DNA of 52,308 bases from Candidatus Eiseniibacteriota bacterium (GTDB taxonomy: Bacteria; Eisenbacteria; RBG-16-71-46). The notes below the pieces were generated by a model. It saw nothing but the letters and a program-made list of their open reading frames with translations, searched no databases and was not told the DNA's origin. Of this stretch, positions 1 through 8,844 are shown one piece after another. A program made the translations under genes and the position numbers. Every line of letters begins with the position of its first letter. Within the stretch, counting starts at the first letter, position 1. Where the stretch lies: contig JANYBS010000033.1 of NCBI GenBank assembly GCA_025360715.1, forward strand, positions 1 through 52,308, read 5' to 3'.

Positions 1-165
1 CCCCCGCACGTGGCGTGAGATCCCCGCCTCCGCGCAAGTTGGCTCCCCATGACCGCGGTTACGGCACAGCCGTTGCAATGGCGCTGCCTCGGCCCGGCGG
101 TTCGCACGGGCCAATCGTGCAATCTCAAGCCCCGCAAAGGACTTCGGGACGTCATGGAGAGATCG

Positions 166-1257
166 ATGCCAGAGGGTGCCGTGCAGAGTCCGGCCAGTAC
201 CATTGCAGAGCGGCCAGTCCGTGGCCGTTCCTCCGTGCAGGATGCACGGCCGCAGGCGACCGCCGCTGTTCACATCGCCGGCCTGACCAAGACGTATCGC
301 AGCAATTGGACGCTGCGGACCTCGCGCGGCCTGGAGCCGCTCAACCTCACGGTCGAGCGCGGTGAAGTCTTCGGCTATCTGGGGCCCAACGGCGCCGGCA
401 AGACCACGACGCTCAAGATCCTCACCGGCTTGCTCAAGCCCACGGGTGGTCAGGCGTGGCTGCTGGGTGAGAGCATCGATAACGTGAAGAGCCGAGGAAA
501 GCTCGGGTTTCTCCCGGAACAGCCGTATTTCTACGACTACCTGAATGGCATCGAGTACCTGGAGTTCGTCGCGCAGTTGAGCGGCCTTGGCGGCCAGGAA
601 GCGCACCGCGCTGCGCGCCACTGGATCGGCCGCGTGGGTCTGGGCGACCGCAGCGCGCTCGTGCTGCGCAAGTATTCGAAGGGCATGCTTCAGCGTCTGG
701 GTCTGGCTGCTGCGCTCGCGCACAGCCCCGAGCTGGTGATCCTGGACGAGCCCATGAGCGGGCTCGATCCTTTTGGCCGCCGCGATGTGCGCGACCTGAT
801 CCTGGAACAGCGCCAGCGCGGCGTGACCGTGCTGTTCTCCTCGCACATCCTGCCCGACGTCGAGATGCTCTGTGATCGCGTGGCGATCCTGCTCAAGGGC
901 CGACTCGAGCGCGTCGCCACGGTGGGCGAACTCGTGAACGGCGGCAGCCGCCACGTGGAGATCCGCTGCGCGGGCAACGCGCTGGTCGAGATCCCCACCC
1001 TCTGGGCACAAGTGCTCACGCGCGCGCAGCACGCACAGGAGACGCTGTTCACGCTCACGGATGAGTCGCAGTTGCAGGCCGTGCTCGCGCACCTGGTGCA
1101 GAACCGCGCCGAAGTCCGGGCGGTGACGCCGCAGCGCGACACGCTCGAGCAGCTCTTCATGGCCGCGGCGGCCAAGGCTGCCATTCATGGTGCGGCCGGC
1201 GTCTCGCTATCGAGTGACGGCACCGCGCCGCGCGAAGCGGAAAGGATCTCCGCATGA
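166..1257 (+). CDS. ABC-2 type exporter, ATP-binding subunit
   Basis: ATPase that would power the membrane permease encoded directly downstream. Visible motifs are Walker [10 protein letters not shown] (residues about 73-81), a signature region reading [12 protein letters not shown] (about 170-181), Walker B LVILDEP (about 190-196) and the switch His in FSSHILPD. The long C-terminal tail after the ATPase core is typical of ABC-2 exporter ATPases. I chose the ATG at 166 because GGAG lies six bases before it; in-frame starts at 49 and 154 exist but the extra residues look unlike the family. The stop overlaps the permease start (ATGA), so the pair is translationally coupled. Substrate unknown. 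Confidence 0.9.
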   Translation: MPEGAVQSPASTIAERPVRGRSSVQDARPQATAAVHIAGLTKTYRSNWTLRTSRGLEPLNLTVERGEVFGYLGPNGAGKTTTLKILTGLLKPTGGQAWLLGESIDNVKSRGKLGFLPEQPYFYDYLNGIEYLEFVAQLSGLGGQEAHRAARHWIGRVGLGDRSALVLRKYSKGMLQRLGLAAALAHSPELVILDEPMSGLDPFGRRDVRDLILEQRQRGVTVLFSSHILPDVEMLCDRVAILLKGRLERVATVGELVNGGSRHVEIRCAGNALVEIPTLWAQVLTRAQHAQETLFTLTDESQLQAVLAHLVQNRAEVRAVTPQRDTLEQLFMAAAAKAAIHGAAGVSLSSDGTAPREAERISA

Positions 1258-2033
1258 GCAACGTCTTCTCACATTCGGCACTGATCGCGCGCAATACGTT
1301 CCGCGAAGCCACTCGCGACCGGGTGCTGGCCGGGCTCGTGGTCGCTGGCTTGGTGCTGATCGGCTTCTCGCGCATCGCGAGCCCGCTCGCCATGGGCGAG
1401 GGCGTGCGTCTGACCACCGACTTGGGGCTGAGCGCCATCAGCATGCTCGGTCTGCTGGCCATTCTCATGGTCGGCACCAATCTCGTCGCCAAGGAAATCG
1501 AACGCCGCACCATCTTCAACCTGCTCTCGCGTCCGATCGGCCGGCCCGTGTACCTGATCGGCAAGTGGGCGGGTCTGTCGGCGGCGCTGTGGGCCGTAGC
1601 CGCGGTGCTGGGCACGGCGCTCTGGTTGCTCATGTGCGCCATGGGCCAGGCTTCACACGGCGCGTCGATCGCGCAGGCCGTCTATCTGGCCGGGCTCGAG
1701 CTGACGATCGTCACGAGCGTCGCGGTCATGTTCTCGGCGCTCTCGACACCGGTACTCTCGGCGCTCTACACGCTGGGCTTGGTTCTGGCGGGGCAGTGGA
1801 GCGATGACCTGCGCGCGTTCGCCGAGAAGGCGCCAGGATCTTTGCACGCGCTGCTGATCGGCGCCGCGAACCTGGTGCCGAACCTGCCCCTCTTCAATAT
1901 GCGCGCACTGGCGGCGGTCGGTGAGACCACGAGCGGCTCGCATCTCGGACTCGCGACGGTCTACGCGCTCACCTACTGCGCGTGCGTGCTGGCGCTGGGC
2001 GCTGCGGCGTTCGAGTCGAGGGACTTCAAGTGA
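1254..2033 (+). CDS. ABC-2 type exporter, permease subunit
   Basis: Integral membrane partner of the ATPase just upstream, 259 residues with about six hydrophobic segments. The conserved stretch after the second helix (KEIERRTIFNLLSRPI, then R..YLIGKW) is typical of ABC-2 permeases of the NosY/CcmB-like kind. AAAGGA lies about eight bases before the ATG. The end of the gene overlaps the GTG of the next gene. The cargo cannot be told from sequence. Confidence 0.88.
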   Translation: MSNVFSHSALIARNTFREATRDRVLAGLVVAGLVLIGFSRIASPLAMGEGVRLTTDLGLSAISMLGLLAILMVGTNLVAKEIERRTIFNLLSRPIGRPVYLIGKWAGLSAALWAVAAVLGTALWLLMCAMGQASHGASIAQAVYLAGLELTIVTSVAVMFSALSTPVLSALYTLGLVLAGQWSDDLRAFAEKAPGSLHALLIGAANLVPNLPLFNMRALAAVGETTSGSHLGLATVYALTYCACVLALGAAAFESRDFK

Positions 2034-2824
2034 GCGCGAACAGCGCCACGATGGCCGCACCCCGCGCGAGCTTCCGCGTGTCGCCGCTGCGGTTGCGAAT
2101 GATGTTCGCATGGGCGCTGGCGTTGTGCTTTGGCGCGGGCGCGTTCCGGCTCGCGGACTACATGAGCCAAACGCTGCCGCGTGCGAACGCCTTGGAAGAG
2201 CTGGCGTACTACCCGTCGGGGAGACACGTGGTCTCCGCGGCGTTGGGCCACGGCGACACCGCCGCCGATCTCGCTTGGATCCGCGCGGTGCAGTACTACG
2301 GCGAGCATCGGCATTCGGACAATCGTTTCGCGCACCTGGAGCACATCTTCGACATCCTCACCACGCTAGCGCCGCGGTTCGAGAGCGCTTACGTGTTCGG
2401 CTCGTTCTCGCTGGCGCAGGAAGGCCGCGACTTCGCGGCCGGCGAGCGGCTCATGCAGAAGGGGCTCGATGCCAACCCGCGCAGCGGCGCGCTCGCCTTC
2501 CAGATGGGCTTCATGTACTTCGTGCGCTCGGGGGGCCGTGACCTGGCCCATGCGGCGGAGTACTTCGAGCGCGCCGCGCACTTGCCGGGCGGTCCGCCCG
2601 AGTCGGCGCGGTTCGCCGCCTTCGCGCGCCAGAACTCCGGCGACCTTGCGATGGCGTACCAGCTCTGGGCGCGGGTGAAGGAGAACTCGGCCAATCGCTA
2701 CATGCGGGAGATCGCGGACCGCGAGATGGACCGCATCCAGGTGGCTATCGCCCGTCATCGCAAGCAACTGGCGATGTCGCGGCTGACCACGCCCGTCGTG
2801 CTGATCAAAGTGAGTGATCGTTGA
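2030..2824 (+). CDS. membrane-anchored TPR-like protein
   Basis: 264 residues. One hydrophobic segment near the N-terminus (about residues 22-39) is followed by helical repeats resembling tetratricopeptide repeats, for example EYFERAAHLPGGPP and NSGDLAMAYQLW. It probably sits in the inner membrane with the repeats in the periplasm and acts in protein-protein contacts. The GTG at 2030 overlaps the permease stop codon and has GAGG about ten bases upstream, so this start fits better than the in-frame ATG further in. It closes the ABC exporter operon, so it may be an accessory of that exporter or of the pilus genes that follow. Function not assigned. Confidence 0.72.
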   Translation: MSANSATMAAPRASFRVSPLRLRMMFAWALALCFGAGAFRLADYMSQTLPRANALEELAYYPSGRHVVSAALGHGDTAADLAWIRAVQYYGEHRHSDNRFAHLEHIFDILTTLAPRFESAYVFGSFSLAQEGRDFAAGERLMQKGLDANPRSGALAFQMGFMYFVRSGGRDLAHAAEYFERAAHLPGGPPESARFAAFARQNSGDLAMAYQLWARVKENSANRYMREIADREMDRIQVAIARHRKQLAMSRLTTPVVLIKVSDR

Positions 2825-3029
2825 ACTCCACCGGGGGAGCAGGAGCCTTCATGCAAGACGCCGTGAAGATTGCACTTCAGGACGCGGCCAGTTTGGCCGA
2901 TTCAGGTACAGGCAGGCAGAGCAGGGTCCGGCAGGCCCCCGCGCTCTCCAGGTCGTGGACGGATGCGTCGGTCGCGTCAGCGCTGAGCATGCCGCTTCGG
3001 ACCCGCACCGCATTCAGGGAGTGAACTCC
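2825..3029. other. intergenic region before pilM
   Basis: 205 bases between the TPR gene and pilM. It must hold the pilus operon promoter if there is a separate one, but I could not find a convincing -35/-10 pair. A 57-codon open frame (2851-3024) has AGGAG seven bases before its ATG and ends just before pilM. Its codon use (three AGG, plus TCA and CTT) is unlike the neighbours, so I do not call it a gene. A small hairpin GGCCA-GTT-TGGCC is present. Confidence 0.5.
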
Positions 3030-4085
3030 ATGCTCTTCGGCAAGAAGCAGTCGCTCGTCGGGCTGGACATCGGGAGCCACAGCGTCAAGGTGGTGGAACT
3101 CGAGGTCCAATCCAACAAGACGTACCGGCTCATCAACTGGGGTATCTCGCAGCCGCTGGCCGAGGCCATCGTCGATGGCGAGATCATGGACCGTCAGCTG
3201 GTGACGGACGCCATCACCAACCTGCTCGAGTCGCGCGGCATCAAGTCGCGCAACGTCGTGGCGGCGGTGAGCGGTCGCGCGGTCATCGTGAAGAAGATCA
3301 CGATGAACAAGCTCTCGGCGGACGACGCGCAGCAGGCGATCTACTGGGAAGCGGAGCAGCACGTCCCATACGACATCAACGACGTCTCGCTCGACTTCGA
3401 GATCCTGGGCGCCGCGCCGAACGACCCCAAGCAGATGCAGGTCCTGCTGGTCGCGGCGAAGAAGGACATGGTCATGTCCTTCAGCGACCTGATCCGCGAA
3501 GCCGGGCTGCAGCCGAGTATCGTCGACGTGGACTCGTTCGCGGCGCAGAACGCGATCGAGGCCAACTATGACTTCGCTCCCGAGGAAGTCGTGGCGATCC
3601 TGAACGTGGGATCCGAGATGACGAACATCAACATCATCCAGGGCGGTGTGCCGTACTTCACCAAGGATCTCCAGGTGGGCGGCAACACGTTCGTGGAGTC
3701 GATCCAGCGCAAGTTCAACCTGAGCCAGTCCGAGGCCGCCGCCGCTGTGCGCGGGGAGTCGGGCCCGGGTCTGGAAGTCGCGCCGGTGATCGAGCAGGCG
3801 TGCGAAGGCATCGCGACCGCGCTCGAGCGCGCGCAGGCCTACCTGCGCACCGCAGGTGAGGCGGGCTCGATCAGCCGCATCATGATCTGCGGCGGTAGCG
3901 CGCTCACGCCCGGTGTGCCGGAATTCCTCAACCGCCGGTTCAGTGTGCCGACGGAGATCGTCAACCCGCTCCAGCGCGTTCAGTACGACCCGAGTCTGTT
4001 CGCGGGCCAGGACGTCATGAAGGTGGCGCCCTTGCTCACGGTCGGTGTCGGTCTGGCGCTTCGCCGTCAGGGGGACAAGAAATGA
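3030..4085 (+). CDS. pilM: type IV pilus assembly protein PilM
   Basis: Actin-fold cytoplasmic protein that binds the N-terminus of PilN and links the pilus motor to the inner-membrane alignment complex. 351 residues, the usual length. The phosphate-1 motif VGLDIGSHSVKVVEL is at about residues 10-24, a second nucleotide-loop NVGSEMTN near 193, and the adenosine motif ICGGSALTPGV near 290. The ATG at 3030 has GGGAG about eight bases upstream; the frame stays open further up but that part does not resemble PilM. First gene of pilMNOPQ; its stop overlaps the pilN start. Confidence 0.96.
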   Translation: MLFGKKQSLVGLDIGSHSVKVVELEVQSNKTYRLINWGISQPLAEAIVDGEIMDRQLVTDAITNLLESRGIKSRNVVAAVSGRAVIVKKITMNKLSADDAQQAIYWEAEQHVPYDINDVSLDFEILGAAPNDPKQMQVLLVAAKKDMVMSFSDLIREAGLQPSIVDVDSFAAQNAIEANYDFAPEEVVAILNVGSEMTNINIIQGGVPYFTKDLQVGGNTFVESIQRKFNLSQSEAAAAVRGESGPGLEVAPVIEQACEGIATALERAQAYLRTAGEAGSISRIMICGGSALTPGVPEFLNRRFSVPTEIVNPLQRVQYDPSLFAGQDVMKVAPLLTVGVGLALRRQGDKK

Positions 4086-4657
4086 TCCGCGTCAATCTCC
4101 TGCCGCGCGAGGACAAGGGCAACAAGTCCGCGCCGGTGCAGCTCAACTTCAAGGTCGGAGACATGGTGCTGCCGGCGGCGGTCGTGGGTCTGGCGGCGCT
4201 CGTCATCGCCGGCACCGCGGTCTCGCAGCAGTCGAAGATCGGCCAGCTCGGCTCGTCGATCCAGCAGGTGGACGCCGAATCGCGCGCGCTGGCTCCGCAG
4301 ATCGCCCGCGTGAACCAGCTGGCGAAGGAACGCGCAGAGCTGGACCTGCGCATGGGCATCATCAACAGGCTTGAAAAGGGACGCACGCAGAGCGTTCGAC
4401 TCATGGATGAGCTCGCGAAGTGCGTTCCGGACCACCTCTGGCTGACCGGCGCTACGCAGGATGCGGGTCAGACCCTCAGCCTGGAGGGGGTCACCTATTC
4501 GAACCTCGTCGTGTCCGACTTCATGTCGCGTCTGGAGCGTTCGCCGATGTTCGCGAACGTGAACCTGGATGTGGCTGAGAAGGGCGCGGTGACGGACAAA
4601 GACGTCGTCAAGTTCCGGCTCACCTGCACGGTGACCCCGGACGACACCGCGAACTAG
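4082..4657 (+). CDS. pilN: type IV pilus alignment protein PilN
   Basis: Bitopic inner-membrane protein of the pilus alignment complex, 191 residues. It opens with MIRVNLLPRED, the conserved cytoplasmic motif that inserts into PilM, then one membrane segment (about residues 28-47), a periplasmic coiled coil and a ferredoxin-like domain. The start overlaps the pilM stop as ATGA. It pairs with PilO, encoded 14 bases downstream. Confidence 0.94.
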   Translation: MIRVNLLPREDKGNKSAPVQLNFKVGDMVLPAAVVGLAALVIAGTAVSQQSKIGQLGSSIQQVDAESRALAPQIARVNQLAKERAELDLRMGIINRLEKGRTQSVRLMDELAKCVPDHLWLTGATQDAGQTLSLEGVTYSNLVVSDFMSRLERSPMFANVNLDVAEKGAVTDKDVVKFRLTCTVTPDDTAN

Positions 4658-4671
4658 GAAAGGGAGAGGAC

Positions 4672-5292
4672 ATGGCCAATCTGGATCTCAAGAGCCCCGG
4701 CTTTCAGAAGCTCCTTCTCGCGATCCTCTTCGCGGGCGGCGCACTGGGCATCTTCTACTTCACGCATCTCGTGCCGTTCGGCTTTGCCAACAACAATGAG
4801 AAGATCGCGTCGCTCAAGTCCGACTACGAGAAGAAGTCGTCGGAACTGGCGCGCGCGCGCGCTTCGGTCGCTGATCTGCCGCGCTTCGAGGCCGAGTACG
4901 ACCAGCTGCACCAGCGCTGGGAGATGGCTTCGGAACTGCTGCCGACGGACCGTCAGGTCTCGACGCTGCTGCGCAAGATCACGCTGGCCGGCCAGCAGGC
5001 GGGCGTCTCGTTCGCGATGTTCAAGCCCAATGGCATCAAGCCGAACGAGTACCACACCGAATTGCCGCTCTCGATCACGGTCAGTGGCGCCTATCACGAT
5101 GTCGGCTCGTTCCTGGCCGAACTCGCGAACCTGCGCCGCATCGTGACGGTCTCGAACCTGAAGCTGACGACGAACATGAAGCCGAACGGCGGCACGACGA
5201 CCGCCGAGTTCGTCGCCTCTGCCTATAGCCTGAATACCACGCCGATATCGGTGGCGCCTGCGAAGGGAGACAACCATGGCCGGAAGTCCTGA
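4672..5292 (+). CDS. pilO: type IV pilus alignment protein PilO
   Basis: Partner of PilN in the inner-membrane alignment complex, 206 residues. A short cytoplasmic tail precedes one membrane helix (about residues 13-32), a coiled coil (about 42-80), and the PilO-type domain with LPTDRQVSTLLRKIT and the strand region LPLSITVSGAYHDVGSFLAEL. GGGAGAGG lies just before the ATG. The gene overlaps the first 17 bases of pilP, so the two are translationally coupled. Confidence 0.94.
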   Translation: MANLDLKSPGFQKLLLAILFAGGALGIFYFTHLVPFGFANNNEKIASLKSDYEKKSSELARARASVADLPRFEAEYDQLHQRWEMASELLPTDRQVSTLLRKITLAGQQAGVSFAMFKPNGIKPNEYHTELPLSITVSGAYHDVGSFLAELANLRRIVTVSNLKLTTNMKPNGGTTTAEFVASAYSLNTTPISVAPAKGDNHGRKS

Positions 5293-6028
5293 GTTCCTTT
5301 CGAATCTGGGGGCGCGCCTGAAGAACCCGGTCGTGCAGCGCGTGATCGGCGCTGTCGCGGTCACGGTCGTCGCGGCGACGGTGGCGGGAGTGCAGTACTT
5401 CTCGCATGCGTCGCAGCAGGACGCCGATGCGAAGAGCCAGAAGATCGCGGTGCACGCTCCGGAGCCGATCCGTCATGCCGCCCCCGGCTTGGCCGCCCAG
5501 TCGAACGCGAAGGATGCGTCGGCCAAGGCGAACCCGACGGTCGCCGTGGCGTCGCCGGGCGGGCCCGAGAACCCGGCGCCCAACCCGAACCCCAAGACGG
5601 TCAACAACCGCCTTGCGGCAACAGATGGCAATGGTGCACCCGTCGTGACGGCGGTCCCGACGTCGGGTCCCGCGGCCACGGCAGCGCATCTCGATGAGCA
5701 CCTGACGTATCAGTACAACGCCCTGGGCCGCCGCGATCCGTTCCAGTCGCTCGTGGACGGCCAGTTCATCGGCGTGGACGTCGGTGGTGACGCTCCGCCG
5801 GATCCGGGTGGCATCAAGGTCGTGGGTATCGTGTGGGGGACCAGTGACCAGTTCGCCATGGTCGAGGACGTACGCGGCAACAGTTTCGTACTTCGCAAGG
5901 GTGACAAGGTCCAGAACGGGTACGTGGAGAGTCTCAAGCGTGACGGCGTGGTGGTGAACATCACCGCGGACGGACAGTCTCAGTCGGTGGTCATCCCACT
6001 GGTGAAGGGAGCTTCGAATGCGCGTTAA
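5276..6028 (+). CDS. pilP: type IV pilus protein PilP
   Basis: Periplasmic protein that connects the PilN/PilO complex to the secretin PilQ. 250 residues with an N-terminal hydrophobic segment (about residues 23-41), a long Ala/Pro/Asn-rich linker (about 60-135) and a C-terminal PilP domain opening with the typical YNALGRRDPFQ motif and ending in small beta-strands. I see no lipobox Cys, whereas classical proteobacterial PilP is a lipoprotein; here the protein is probably anchored by its helix. It overlaps pilO by 17 bases and pilQ by 11. Confidence 0.92.
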   Translation: MAGSPEFLSNLGARLKNPVVQRVIGAVAVTVVAATVAGVQYFSHASQQDADAKSQKIAVHAPEPIRHAAPGLAAQSNAKDASAKANPTVAVASPGGPENPAPNPNPKTVNNRLAATDGNGAPVVTAVPTSGPAATAAHLDEHLTYQYNALGRRDPFQSLVDGQFIGVDVGGDAPPDPGGIKVVGIVWGTSDQFAMVEDVRGNSFVLRKGDKVQNGYVESLKRDGVVVNITADGQSQSVVIPLVKGASNAR

Positions 6029-7388
6029 GCAGGCCTCTGTCGGCCTTCTCCTTGCGGCTGGCGCTTTGCTGGCCATTCTCGCGGTTCCCGCGGGTGCGGA
6101 AACGCAGTCCACGGCCAGTGCCCAGGTCGGTCTGGTGCGAAATGGCGGCGGCAGCTTCAGCCTTGATGTCGACGGCGCGGATCTGCGCACCGTCCTCAAG
6201 GCGATCTCGGAGTTCAGCGGCCGCAACATCGTGACGAGTGGCAACGTCCGCGCGACGGTGCGGATCAGCCTGAAGAATGTGTCGTGGCAGGACGCGCTCA
6301 AGAGCGTGCTGCGTGCGAACGGCCTGGACTACGTCGAAGACGGTGCGGTCATCCGTGTCGACGAGGCGGGCAAGCTGAACGCCGAGAAGGTCGAGCGCGA
6401 GACAGCGAACGCCCGCACGCTGGAACTGGTGCCGCTCGAGACGCGCATCGTGAAGTTGAACTATGCGAACGCGAGTGAGATGACCGGTCCACTGCAGCCG
6501 GCGCTCTCGAAGCGTGGCAGCATCACGGTCGAGAAGCGCACGAACTCGCTGATCATCACCGACCTGCCTGCGAACCTCGACCTGGTCGCGAAGTTCGCTT
6601 CGGACCTGGACTCGACGACGCCGCAGATCGAGATCACGGCCAAGCTGGTCGACGTCGCGACGAGCGACCTGCACGGCATGGGCATCGAGTGGCATGTCTC
6701 GCCGGCGAAGCCGAAGTTCTGGGACACGGTCAAGAACGCGAACGGCAAGGAAGTGCTGCCGGGCGGCGGTCCGTTCCACAATAACGATGGCACCCTGGCG
6801 GCGGCGGGCGACCAGAACACCGGTCTGGCTGGCGCGACGAACAACCTGACGTTCGGTGTCTTCAAGGACTGGGCGTCGATCGAAGCGCAGCTGAACACGC
6901 TCGTCGAGATGAACAAGGCCAACATCATCTCGAATCCTCGTATCACGACGGTGGACAATCGTGAAGCGAAGATCATCGTGGGCCAGAAGATCCCGCTCAT
7001 CGTGCAGGACGTCGCGGGTAACCCCGTGTCGCAGCTGCAGACGATCGGTATCCAGCTCAAGGTCACGCCGCACCTGACGTCGGACAAGAAGATCGTCATG
7101 GACCTGCATCCGGAAGTCAGTGACCTCGCGTCACAGTCCACCGTGCAGGGCGGCATCATCATCAACACGTCGGAAGCCGACACGCGCGTCATGGTCGACG
7201 ATGGCCAGACGGCGGTCATCGGCGGCTTGATCCGCACGAACGAGTCGACGGTCCGCCGCGGCGTCCCCGGCCTCATGGACATCCCGCTGATCAAGTACCT
7301 GTTCAGCTCGACCAGCACGACGAAGCAGAACCGCGAGCTCATCATCTTCGTGACGCCGCGCCTGCTGACCTCGCTGGCCTCGAACTAA
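6018..7388 (+). CDS. pilQ: type IV pilus secretin PilQ
   Basis: Outer-membrane channel through which the pilus passes, 456 residues. It has a clear signal peptide (about residues 1-27, ending AGA), an STN/N0 domain (about 46-117, with LRTVLKAISEFSGRNIV), a secretin N-type domain and the secretin beta-barrel (about 265-450, with NPRITTVDN and PGLMDIPLIKYLFSS). It is shorter than proteobacterial PilQ because the N-terminal AMIN domains are absent. That is common outside Proteobacteria but means peptidoglycan anchoring must come from elsewhere. Last gene of the operon; a terminator-like hairpin follows. Confidence 0.95.
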   Translation: MRVKQASVGLLLAAGALLAILAVPAGAETQSTASAQVGLVRNGGGSFSLDVDGADLRTVLKAISEFSGRNIVTSGNVRATVRISLKNVSWQDALKSVLRANGLDYVEDGAVIRVDEAGKLNAEKVERETANARTLELVPLETRIVKLNYANASEMTGPLQPALSKRGSITVEKRTNSLIITDLPANLDLVAKFASDLDSTTPQIEITAKLVDVATSDLHGMGIEWHVSPAKPKFWDTVKNANGKEVLPGGGPFHNNDGTLAAAGDQNTGLAGATNNLTFGVFKDWASIEAQLNTLVEMNKANIISNPRITTVDNREAKIIVGQKIPLIVQDVAGNPVSQLQTIGIQLKVTPHLTSDKKIVMDLHPEVSDLASQSTVQGGIIINTSEADTRVMVDDGQTAVIGGLIRTNESTVRRGVPGLMDIPLIKYLFSSTSTTKQNRELIIFVTPRLLTSLASN

Positions 7389-7428
7389 GGACGACTGCGG
7401 GCGATTCGTCCGCAGGCTGCAAAGACTG

Positions 7429-7457
7429 GCCGCCGGCGCCCTTCAGGCTCCGGCGGC
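7429..7457 (+). terminator. terminator-like hairpin after pilQ
   Basis: A perfect 8-bp GC stem, GCCGCCGG/CCGGCGGC, with a 13-base loop, followed by a weak T-containing tail (TTCGTCTATT). A second pair of competing inverted repeats lies just upstream (GGACGA 7389-7394 with TCGTCC 7406-7411, and CTGCGG 7395-7400 with CCGCAG 7410-7415). The position between pilQ and aroK fits transcription termination, though the T-tract is poor. Confidence 0.6.
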
Positions 7458-7495
7458 TTCGTCTATTCACCATGTCGCTATGCTAGGCTGCGCGC

Positions 7496-8032
7496 GTGAG
7501 TGAACCGCACGCACGACCGATCGCCCTCATCGGGCTCATGGGCGCCGGCAAGAGCGCAGTCGCCGCTGCACTGGGCGAGCGCATGGGCGCGTCGGTGGCC
7601 GATCTGGACGAGATGATCGAAGCGGCCGAGGGCTGCACGGTGGCCGAGTTGTTCTCGCGCGCCGGCGAGCCGGCGTTCCGCGAGCGCGAGTTCCAGGTGC
7701 TCCAGCAGGCGATCCAGGCACAGGTAGCCGTGATCGCGTGTGGCGGGGGCGTGGTGCTCGATGCGCGCTGCCGTGCGCTGCTGGAGCATGCCTGCCGGGT
7801 CGTGTGGCTGCAGGTGAGCCCCGCCGAGGCGGCGCGCCGCATCGGCACGGGCGCGGCTGCTGCGCTGCGACCGCTGCTGCAAGGCGGCGAGCCGCTCGCG
7901 CGCCTTGACGACCTTCTGCGCGTGCGCGGGCCGGTGTACGAATCGATCTCGGCCGTGCGCGTGACCACCGATGGCAGCGATGCGGGCACGATCGCGCAGG
8001 ACGTCCTGGCGCAGGTCAGGTCGCTCGCGTGA
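7496..8032 (+). CDS. aroK: shikimate kinase
   Basis: Phosphorylates shikimate at the 3-hydroxyl in aromatic amino acid synthesis; cytoplasmic. 178 residues, the usual size. P-loop GLMGAGKS (residues 13-20), shikimate-binding DLDEMIE (about 36-42), the FREREF helix carrying a substrate Arg, and the glycine motif CGGGVVLD (about 82-89) are all present. Translation starts at GTG 7496. A TAGGCT hexamer ends six bases before it, which would give a nearly leaderless mRNA, but no good -35 is seen. It is followed by two Lol-like genes with which it overlaps by four bases (GTGA). Confidence 0.93.
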   Translation: MSEPHARPIALIGLMGAGKSAVAAALGERMGASVADLDEMIEAAEGCTVAELFSRAGEPAFREREFQVLQQAIQAQVAVIACGGGVVLDARCRALLEHACRVVWLQVSPAEAARRIGTGAAAALRPLLQGGEPLARLDDLLRVRGPVYESISAVRVTTDGSDAGTIAQDVLAQVRSLA

Positions 8033-8844
8033 GGCGCATGTTACTTCGCGCAGTGGCCGCGTGCGCATTGCTTGCCGCACTTGCAGCCTCGTGCGCGCCA
8101 CGGCTGGGCCCACAGCATGGCCCGCAGTCCACAGTCGATGGCTTGGCCGCGCGCTATGGCGCGGCGTGTGACCTGCGCGCGGCGGCGTTGCACGCGTACA
8201 CCGCGCAGTTGGTGGTGCGCGCCGATGGCCGCATGGTCGGCCGCGTACCGGCGCTGATCGCGAGTCTGGCCCTCTCGGCGCCCGACCGGATGAGGATCCG
8301 CGCGAGTTGGCTGCTGGGCACGGCGTTCGAGATGGTCGCGCTGGACGACTCGGTGTTCGCGTGGGTGCCTTCGCAGCACACCGGCGTCACGCTGGGCAGC
8401 GCGGGCCAGGCGATCGGCGTGCGCGCGCCCATCGCGCTCGTGTGCCGCGCGCTGGGCGCCACGTGGGAGCCACCTTCGGCCGCGTGGCGCGCGGCCGTGG
8501 CCGACAGCGCGGGCTGGACGCTCGCGTGGATGGAAGAAGGCGATTCGCTGCAGATGCAGATCGGCCGCGATGCGCGGCCGAAGCTGGTGCGGCTGGCGCG
8601 CGAGGGCGGCGAGGTGCGTGTGCGCTACACGAGCTGGGAGACCTGGCGCGATGCGCCATGGCCGCAGCGGATCGAGATCGCCGATGGCTCGGGCTGGGCG
8701 CGCATCCGCATCGAGATGGAACAGCCGCACATGGCCAAGCGGCCGGACCCGCACGCATTCGCGCTGCACGTGCCCAACGACGCACGCATCGTGGATTGGC
8801 GCGACCTGCGGTCGCTGCTGGGCTTGCAAGGAGACAAGGAATGA
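8029..8844 (+). CDS. LolB/DUF4292-like lipoprotein
   Basis: 271 residues with a lipoprotein signal (hydrophobic stretch ending LAASC; the Cys at about residue 22 would be lipidated). The body has alternating strands such as YTAQLVVRADGRM and LSAPDRMRIRASWLLG, resembling the half-barrel of LolB or DUF4292 proteins that receive lipoproteins at the outer membrane. The GTG start overlaps the aroK stop and the stop overlaps the next gene, a LolA-like protein. The pairing supports a lipoprotein-sorting role, but identity to true LolB is not proven. Confidence 0.62.
   Translation: MRRMLLRAVAACALLAALAASCAPRLGPQHGPQSTVDGLAARYGAACDLRAAALHAYTAQLVVRADGRMVGRVPALIASLALSAPDRMRIRASWLLGTAFEMVALDDSVFAWVPSQHTGVTLGSAGQAIGVRAPIALVCRALGATWEPPSAAWRAAVADSAGWTLAWMEEGDSLQMQIGRDARPKLVRLAREGGEVRVRYTSWETWRDAPWPQRIEIADGSGWARIRIEMEQPHMAKRPDPHAFALHVPNDARIVDWRDLRSLLGLQGDKE

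Noticed and set aside
2851-3024. 57-codon open frame with a fair ribosome site before pilM
   Set aside because: Codon choice is unlike the neighbours and the product resembles nothing I know; more likely part of the leader.
2825-3029. Possible cyclic-di-GMP riboswitch before pilM
   Set aside because: The conserved GEMM core sequences are not present.
2814-3029. PilM extension upstream of ATG 3030
   Set aside because: The upstream residues do not look like PilM and a good ribosome site precedes 3030.
5081-6301. Long minus-strand open frames opposite pil and other genes
   Set aside because: High GC makes long antisense frames; they are Arg/His-rich and show no domains.
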